NCBI RefSeq assembly: GCF_035582795.1
Contig: NC_134365.1
Span: 221,233,887 to 221,297,886, forward strand
Direction of reading: 5' to 3'
DNA: 64,000 nt
From: Mycteria americana
Lineage: Eukaryota; Chordata; Aves; Ciconiiformes; Ciconiidae
This document shows, piece after piece, positions 15,101-24,100 of the stretch (within the stretch, counting starts at the first letter, position 1; every line of letters begins with the position of its first letter). A program made the position numbers and the translations under genes. A model generated the notes under the pieces. The model was given only the letters and a program-made list of their open reading frames with translations, was not told the DNA's origin and did no database searches.

Positions 15101-18100
15101 TTAACATCAAGCCCAAAGTAAACTGTTCTTCATTTTCCAAGGCCAGAAAGCAGCGGGAGGGGAGCACGACAAAATTAATATTATAACAGCATCTAAAGGC
15201 TGCAGTTGATACCAAGTCTCTGTGATCCTAGCATGCAGTAAGACTTTCCCTTCTTCAGTGGGAGAACCCTGTCTCATTTTCAGCAATATAGTTCAAAACC
15301 TATCTTGAGAGAGCCAAAGCTGAGCTGCAAGAATAATCGCAGGTTCAGGAGAAAAGTAATATCTGCAAGAAAAGACTGAATGAATTGGCAGTTAGTCTAG
15401 AAAAGAGAAGAACAAGGAGAAGTACAACAACAGTGTTGAAGTGGTATGCTTTCCTTGTTCACAATGGATAAAGTAAGTATTCTTGTGATGACAAAAACTC
15501 AGGTTAGACATAAGGAAACTTTTCTAACAGGAAGCGCAGCACTTCTACAGCTTGCCTGGGATGGCTATGGAATTTTTCCCATTGGGCATCTTTAATAAAT
15601 GAGATAAACAGCTCTCAGGAAAGACAGCCGTACAGTGGATTGATTTGACAGCTCCTTCAAATTATTTTCAGCTCTATCGATTTTTCCAGGTTCCAAAGAG
15701 CTGGAATCTAACTACACAAGACAAAGTGCAGGAGGCTGTATTATTTTTGTATTACAAAGAGCTAAGGTTCAGAAGAATTAGATATTTTGTCTGGACACAA
15801 ATGGAGAATATACAAGAGAACTCAGAATTACTCCCAGATCTCTCAAGTACCACCCAGAAAGATGCAAAGCCAATGAATGACCGTATGGGAGAGGCATTTG
15901 AAAGTCACCCTGGAATTCCGGTTTCTGGGAAGACTGGGCAGAAGGGGATCTTGTTCATACAGCATTCTCTGCTCACTGAGGAGGGAAACATAACATGAAT
16001 TGTTCTCAGGGATACAAACACTGGTGGGTCTCAGTAAAGAGATTAATGTCTCCTGATTTGAGCACAGGACTTGTCAAGATCCCTTGGATCCAGGAGACTT
16101 TCTGAGCTCTTGCAGATATTACGTGACATACTTCAGCATCTGGAAAAATTATTTCTTTTGATATAAGTATCTCTGATATTTCTAAAAGTACTTTATCATC
16201 TTCATACTATTGCAGAAAGGATATTGGTTTTATGTTGAAATGAAGGAATGGGCTTACTGACTTGCTATTATGTCCCTAGGAAAAGAAATTTGAAAATCCC
16301 AATACGAATACTTCTTGGAAGAAAAAAAAAAAGAAGAAAAAAAAAAAAAATCACTTGGCTTCCTCCTCCCTGAGAGGAGCATTCCACTACCTGCAGCGCA
16401 GCAACTCCGGTGGCAGAGGTGCCACTAATCATACTGTATTTTTCAGGCAGCAAAGAAAATACATAGCAAATGCTACTAAATAATTTCTAAGAGATGAAGG
16501 AGTCAACAAAACTAAATACAAGGGGGAAAATAATGCTCTTACCATCATCTGTGATTTTACTTGAAGCTATTCGAATTACTTCTGTTGTTATGGAGACCTG
16601 TCCTTTTGCATCCTTGGAGGCTCCCACAGGAAAGTGGTACTCAACAAAGAAGGTACTATGAATAAAAAAGTGACTAGATGATCACAATCCATCAAAAATC
16701 TAACGTACATAATGAAACTGAACATAGCAGACAAGTTTCATATTCACAATTTATTCAGTTACTCTATTTTTTTAGACTAATTGAACGATCTATTTTATGA
16801 ATTCTTTCAATAGATTACGTAGATGTCAGATTCTCCTCAAAAAAAACCCCTTTTGTTTTCAGTGTACTGCCATGCACAAAGCACATTTGTACCTCCCCAA
16901 AACCCCAGAAAAGCATAGCCTGCAGTGAGCCCACATCAGGATAAATTATTCTCATCTCTAACTTTCAGAAGTCTACGGTATACAATTTCCTGAGAGGAGC
17001 AGAGAAATGGGAAGACTTCAGAAGCCTGGAGAGCTTAGGTAAGCTGGACCACACAACAGACCTCAGAGAAATCTACCTTGAAGGCACACGTAACAAGTGG
17101 TGAGAAACGATCCTCCTTACCACTTATTAACTGATGCAGGCCTTGGAGGCCTCCCCATTAAGCCCTTCTTCCTTGGTGTAATCTGGATGCTCTCAGGAGG
17201 GATTTTCAAGCTTTCAATGATGACTCTGGCTAGGTGTATTTGCCCCAGCAATGCCAACCTGTCTGCACTCAAGGATGTGACATGAGCTGCTTCTGTGTGA
17301 TCTTCTGGAGGAGCAAGCGGTCTAGTAGGAGAGCAGCTGCAGAGGTAAAACTGAGAATCAGGACGACACGAACATTCTTAACACAACCGCGTGAAGGGAA
17401 AATTGTAGCTTGGTGGGATATTATTTAAAAACTGCTCATGGTTCATTACAACGCACATTTTTAATGTATTTTTTAGAACAAATTTGGTCATCTCCGTAAC
17501 AGAAATCTTATAATATACAATATCTAGGGTACATAACTGAAAAAAAAAAAAAAAAGCACATCTTCTACATTGTTGGAGATTTGAAAAAATCTTATGCAGT
17601 CTAACTCTTCAAAAAGAAAAGCTTCATTTAATGTCATATACAAAAAAAGGAGACGATACAGTCATACACATTGACAAGTCACTGCTGCAGAGGAACAGCA
17701 ATAGGATTTTTGTCATAATTTAAAATCTCACTTGCACTTTATTTGTAAGACTTGACTTGTAAATGGTTTTGTGTTGGTACCTCTGGAGATATGAATTTTA
17801 CCTGAATGTAAAAATAGTAGTATTTGTAAGGAAAGTTTCAGAAATAATTGTTTGGAGCTGAATTAGGAAAAAAAAAAGTCATAAAACCTGAATACTAACT
17901 GGTATTGTACAAGTAAAGCTTGATAAATAGATTTTTAGGGCCACTGTTTTATTGGTTCTGTCATGGAAAAAAGGGAATACAATTTAGATCAGGTCAGAAC
18001 AGAAGTTTGTTTACTATAGCTATAGGAGAGAACACAAATCAGCAGAGAAACAGACTCTGCTGATGTGAACTCCGTCCCCGTAAAGCAGATACAAGTTTTA

Positions 18101-21100
18101 TACACTCAGAGACATTGTGCAAAGACAGATAACAGGATGCGAGTTCTTTCGTATCTGTTACATACACAAGGCCACAGAACTGCACAAAGCTGGTCTGGAG
18201 TCTGCTTTTTTTCAGCACAGGGACTAATTTAGCATGAAGGTTATACAGTGATTATTGTTTCAGGAGACAGGGCGAGAGTTCGGTCGAGAGGCCCACTCAG
18301 GCCTTAGCATTTCTGCTTTCACAGTTCAAAACGTTATTACTTGGCTTATTGCAATTTTGAAAAACTTGTGATTTTAACTAATTGCATCTCAAGAGTTTCT
18401 TTAACAATATATAGCAATCCCTGGGTGATGCTGATGCTTCATCATTCCCAGAGATGCTATGAAAATTCCCCACCAAAACGGTTATTCAGTGAATTGTGTG
18501 ATAACGACGGAGCACGGTAACAGAGTGTGGTTCTTGCTAATACTAACTTACAATAAGCAAGATGCTGCAAAACAAGTCACTAATGTAACTATTTACCTGG
18601 GTTTAGTATCTGTCACCTTCTGATCCTGATCAAAGGCATTAGAATCCTTCTGTGGATTCATTGGATCAGCTTTCTTGAGAGTTTCTGTCTTGGTTACTTT
18701 TTTGGAGGAGTTAACATCATCGTCACTGAGGAAATCACTTAAACTGGAATCAGATTTCTGAAACAGAAATAACGCACATAAAATAAGAAGTTAACTATAA
18801 TCGCCAAGAAAGATACATAATGGTCATGACAAATAAAGAAAAAAGGAAAACAACTTGTGGATTGCGTAATTTGAAACAATTAAAGTTGTATCAATATTTC
18901 TCATAGAGGTATAAAAAATAAGTCTTCATGGACAGCCTCAATTCCAGCAACTTCCAAACTCACTGCTTGCCTTTGTAGTCTTAATAGTATTCTTTTAATA
19001 ATATTAATTTTAAGCAATGTTCTCACAAGCTTCTGTATGATAATTAATACTTATTAAACCTTACTAAGACTGAAATCTGTAGCCTTTTTTTTTTTTGATG
19101 CAGACTTCCGATTTTCTTCACCTTTGGGAGTACATATTAAGGACCTTCCTTTTGATCTCCACTTACAGGAGCTGTGTAAAAAAGACTCTCTAGCAGACTC
19201 TGGTCGTAATGGGGATCATTGAGTTCACTGTCATACACCTCACTTCCGAGCGAGAGAGAATCCAAAAGGGAACCTGTCCGATCCCAGAAATGCACAGGAG
19301 ATAAATCAGCACTGTGGATGCAAGAGAAAGAAACATAACTTAGTGTTGCAAGTTCTGCAGTTAATATCTTATGAATTCTGACAATCCTGTCTATTCTACA
19401 CTGGATTTGTGCTATATTGGCTCCAGATACAGCCAAACTGTGCTTACATAGCACTGTGCCCAACCTAATACATGTCTGTGACCCAACCTGATGGGTTATC
19501 TTGTGATAACATCTCTGGACCCAACATGAAAACAGTGTGTGTGAATGTATATCCATAGAACCACGGAACAGTTGAGGTTGGAAGGGATCTCTGGAGATCA
19601 TCTAGTCCAACTCCTGCTCAAAGGCAGAGGATGCAAATAAGAAAATCGTCCAGTTGGATTTTGAACATCTCCAAAGCTGGAGATTCCACAACCTCTTCAG
19701 GCAACCTGTTCCAGTGCTCGATGACCCTCATCGTAAAATATATCTATTAATATCTATCGATAATATTTATCCACAAGTACTTTTGGAATGCTTTAAGATA
19801 TCAATAATACTTAAGGACAGTTTAACAAAAAATAAATACAAGCTATGTCTGAGTAGGTAAATACAAGTATCTTTAGAACATGGTTGGAGCAAGTTGGGTT
19901 TTGTTTGGTTAAAGGTTTTCTATCTGTGCTGTGAGTTCAAAACCATTTTATGATCTGCAAACACTTCAGTGTTAGTGATAAATTGCAGGGCACAAGACAT
20001 ATGAGCCGAAATTCTGAACTGTATCTGACACAGAAGCTGTATGCTTCATACCCCTGATTTGGACACAGACAACGTAAGCATCATTTATGCTCTTGCTACA
20101 CCAAATGAGAGAAAGAGGTCAATTTAATATTTGGAGAAAGACTAAAAATAACTATTGGTCCTCTCTATTTTTAAGTTACAGACTGCAAGTTCTTCAAAGA
20201 AACACTGTATTTGTTTTATGCACTTCTGAACATTTTAGGACACAACAGTTACAACTATTAAATAATTTTATCAAAGATCGCGGTTAATCTTTCTGACATC
20301 ACTTTTACATCAAGGGACTTTAAGCTATCCAGATGGTCATGCATTCAAGTTGAGTGTAAGCTGAGGTAGAAAACACCTCCATCACTTGCATGTATGATTT
20401 CCTGGTTACCTTTCCAGAAAGGTGGAGAACTTGAAGAGTCAAGTGACATTTTTCAGTATAAAGTGGTCAAATAAGGACAATTTTGCAGTAACCTCTGGCG
20501 CATTACACTCACCTGCCCAATAGTAACTGTATTGCTCTCTCTTCAGAGTTCAGGTCAAATTGCTGACCTGAAACTTCAGATGCGAAGAGACGGGGATCTT
20601 CAGGAGCAGGCGCAAAATCTGAGTTCAAGCCTTTGGGGCTCCTGGTTAACAGCGATTGCAGCAGAGCGAGCAGTAAAAGGAAAAATAAAGATATTAAGGC
20701 ACGTTCAAGATTAATCCATCAAGGATAAAAATCAAAGGCTACGTAAAGCCTTCTCCAGTTTGTAGCTTAATCTCTAGATACACAAAAACTTTCTGCAACC
20801 CTGCAGTCTGCTGCAAGTCACACCTGAAATCTTACACTTTGCAATGTGTCACAGAATCATTTAGGTTGGAAAAGACCTTTAAGATCGTCGAGTCCAACCA
20901 TAAAGGTTGGCCCAATCTTGCGGTTTAAGCGCAGCTGCTGCAAACAAGAAGACAGAGGGCCTGAGAAAGACAAGCAAGGTGTTTATAAATGATGTTCTAT
21001 CAATTTTTCCTGGAAAGCCCAAAATCATCTACTTTTAAACAAATTGGAATAGTTTGAGCGGAAATAATTTAAATTGTGTTTGCAATAGCATCAACTGCCA

Positions 21101-24100
21101 AAGACAATGACATTATTTTCTGGTTTATGGTGGAACAAAAGACATTGTTAATCTTTTTCAAAAAAATAAAGAATTGAAGTTTCTCCTGTAAAAAACGCAT
21201 TTGTCTTAATACTTCTAAATTTCAGTTTCACTGAATTGGGAATATTTACTAAGCCTAGTACTAAACAAATTTGGAGTGAGAAGTTGAAAAGGCACAGACA
21301 CGTTTTTCTTTCAATCTGCTAAGAAAGATCACGTGGAAGAAGATAATGACTACTAATTCTGAGAACACAGTTATAGACGCAAATTTTCATGGGTATTTTG
21401 GCATCAAGAGATGCAAACTAGAATATGCAAAAGTACTCAATTTATGTCAGTAATTACTTACATTGCTTTGAAAACCTGTTCTCTGTGATGAAGTACCATT
21501 TAATTTGCCATGTTCCTTACATTACTCTTATTCGTTATCAACATTTAATATTTCCTTATCAAATAACTCTGTACTAAATACAAATATACTGCAAAACAAA
21601 ATTAAAATCAATGACTGAAATCAAGGCTTTAAGTCATGATGATTAAAAGCAATTCACAAAATTTAGCCTTTTATTCACAAGTAGAAATTATTTTCCCATT
21701 TGAATGGGAATCCTAAAATACATCACATGAATCTCAGTATTTAAAGTTTTCCTGATAAGGCCTCAAAATTTATGGTTTGGAACTTAGTCTCACTTCCCCT
21801 TTTTCCAAGCTCACTTTGCTGTTGCTTTGAAATTGTCTCTCTCCATAAAAGGAGGCACTTCATTCAGTTCAATCTCCATGTCCGGGCTAGACTTCATTGC
21901 AGAAACAACCATGGCATCACGGAGTTTATTGCCTTGATCCAAAAGAGCTGAGAAATAAGCAGAAGGACTAAATCTCAGCGTTCAAATGCAATTTAAAAGC
22001 AATGTGTAAACACAATAAATGTGCCACCTACAGTCAAGAAACTTCTGTTTTCTGCTATTATAAAGAGGTCCTGACATACTGGAGATTAAGTGCGTGCTAT
22101 GCGCCATAAAACAGATAGCACAGCTGAGAGGAGTGAGAGGAATCCTCTATCAGTCTCCCACTCAGAGCCGTACAAATAACTCATCTGCACACGCCGAGTC
22201 AGGCATTAGAGGGGCATTAAGATAGAGCAGCAAGATTAACCTATGGAAGAGCAGCTTGTCACCTTAGGATGTCTCAACAGCAGTCTAATTTTAGGTCTTC
22301 TCCGTAATATAAAAACTAACTCAAAAGACAAGACATACGGAAATCTGCCCTACTTTGATCCTCATTTGAATCCAGTCCAGGCGGTCTGTGATCTAAAAGG
22401 GATGCTAACTGGCAGGCGATGGAAAAGAAATCATTCTCCATCTGAAAATGCCAATAGCATAGAAGCCCTCCCAAGGCCTACCTGAATGCGAGTGGCCCCT
22501 TTGATGGACATCTCGGAAGACATGTCAATGATTAAACAGCCTGTGGAGCTGAGCTTCCTTTCCCTCCAGGTCAGAGCTCAGGCATACTGCTAGGACAGCA
22601 CATTTTGCCTGATCTGGATACTCAAGCCACCTTCTAACAAGACTAAATCAGTAGTTTTTAAGTAAAGACCTTTTTGTTATAATTTTCCATTTGAAATAAT
22701 ATAGTGAGAGCGTGCAAAGTATCACTTTTCCTTAAGTCTTTATCTCTAGATAGGCACCTGAAATATTATCGAGAGCTATTTGTCGTGACATCTAAAAGAT
22801 GATGCCGATTGCATACAAACCTGAAAGCAGGTCTTTTGTAGCTGGATTATGCAAAGAGAGCACCCGCATGTTTGTTCTAGCAGGTGCTTCGGGATCAGTG
22901 CTGGTGGGAAACGACACTTGCCGATTTGAAGGACTGACTTTCAAACGTTCATCTGGTAAAATCAGACGGTGCTGAGAAGCAGAAAAAGTATCCTTTATGT
23001 TTTCAGAGTTCTCTTGAAAGAGCAAATGGTCCTTTCCCCTATTGAAAAATGAAACATTATCTCAGTAACAACTAAAGTGGACTGGTAAAGGGCTTCAAAC
23101 CTCTTCAAATTCTCCCTAGCACTGCAGCTGCCCCCCTTCAGCACATGCTCCAAACAGAAACACGACACATTATTTTAATGACTCCTCATCTTCCACTTAC
23201 ACCATCAGAGAGACCGACTCAAGCTGTAAGGAAAAGATTTGTGGCACCTCTTGTGTCAACTAGCATAGCTTGAACTAATGTAGGATGCAAATATATATCA
23301 GATGAGAAACTGTCCCTGTAAGCTCTGAAAATGTTCTGGATTTCACATAAAATGCACCTTCAAAAAGATCAAGTATTCCATAACTCACAAGTGTATAGCC
23401 ATTACTTAAAAAAAGCGCGTGAATGGCAAAATAAACCAGATTTTTGTCATGGGGAAAAAAAGATACCTGGGAGTTGTGGCTCTGCTGTAGTTAACGGACT
23501 CTTGGTCAGCAATAGTCACCCGTGTTTGCCTGGACTGCTGTGATGGAGCAAGAAACTGGGGCTTGCTGCTTCCCTGAGCAGGAGCGATATCTAAACTTGC
23601 ATCTGTGGTTGGGGCAGAGCTGCTGGTGTCATACGATTCTGGCAGAGGTTCTAGAACTAGTGAGACCTGAAAGACAGAATGTGAAAATAGTATTTCGTTC
23701 TTTTCTTACTTAAGTGCAACACATGCTCTATTCAATTTTACGTTTCACGCTATGGAAAAGTGTTGCTCTTATACACAAAGTAGTATTTATATCGTACAGT
23801 TACGTAACATCGTAAAACTCTGACACATTTACAACTACTTATTTCACATTCCATGTTTTCAAATCGCAGGTAACTATCTTCCAGCATAAATTGCCCAGAG
23901 CCAGGGCTGCAAAACAGAATGCCACCTTCTTAACCCCAGATTTCAAAAATCTTCTATTTCAGCCCACTGTGGCTGTAGAGAAGTGTTAGAACTGAGTATC
24001 CGTTTTTAAATCCACTGTTAAAACTCACTCTCAGCATAGAGACTACAAAGTTTCTTTGTCAAGCTGAACTACCAATGCCACACATCCTTTTAAACAAAAA

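Larger units (their letters stand above)
9893..17120 (-). other. C2CD3 introns, middle third
   Basis: Introns 9893-10829 (GC-AG), 11298-13430, 13554-14526, 14646-16542 and 16656-17120. Content: a 23-base G run, a short (TTG)n tract at 14981-14998, a degraded CR1-like stretch near 15380-15600, and an A-rich tract at 16321-16350. Nothing else is recognised. Confidence 0.65.

Noticed and set aside
15645-15998. 117-codon open frame in C2CD3 intron 12
   Set aside because: Starts without ATG, follows a degraded CR1, and has no recognisable protein similarity.
22821-23666. C2CD3 intron 4 as a second U12 intron because its donor reads GTATCTTTT
   Set aside because: One mismatch to the core donor and no TCCTTAAC-like branch site before the acceptor at 23038.
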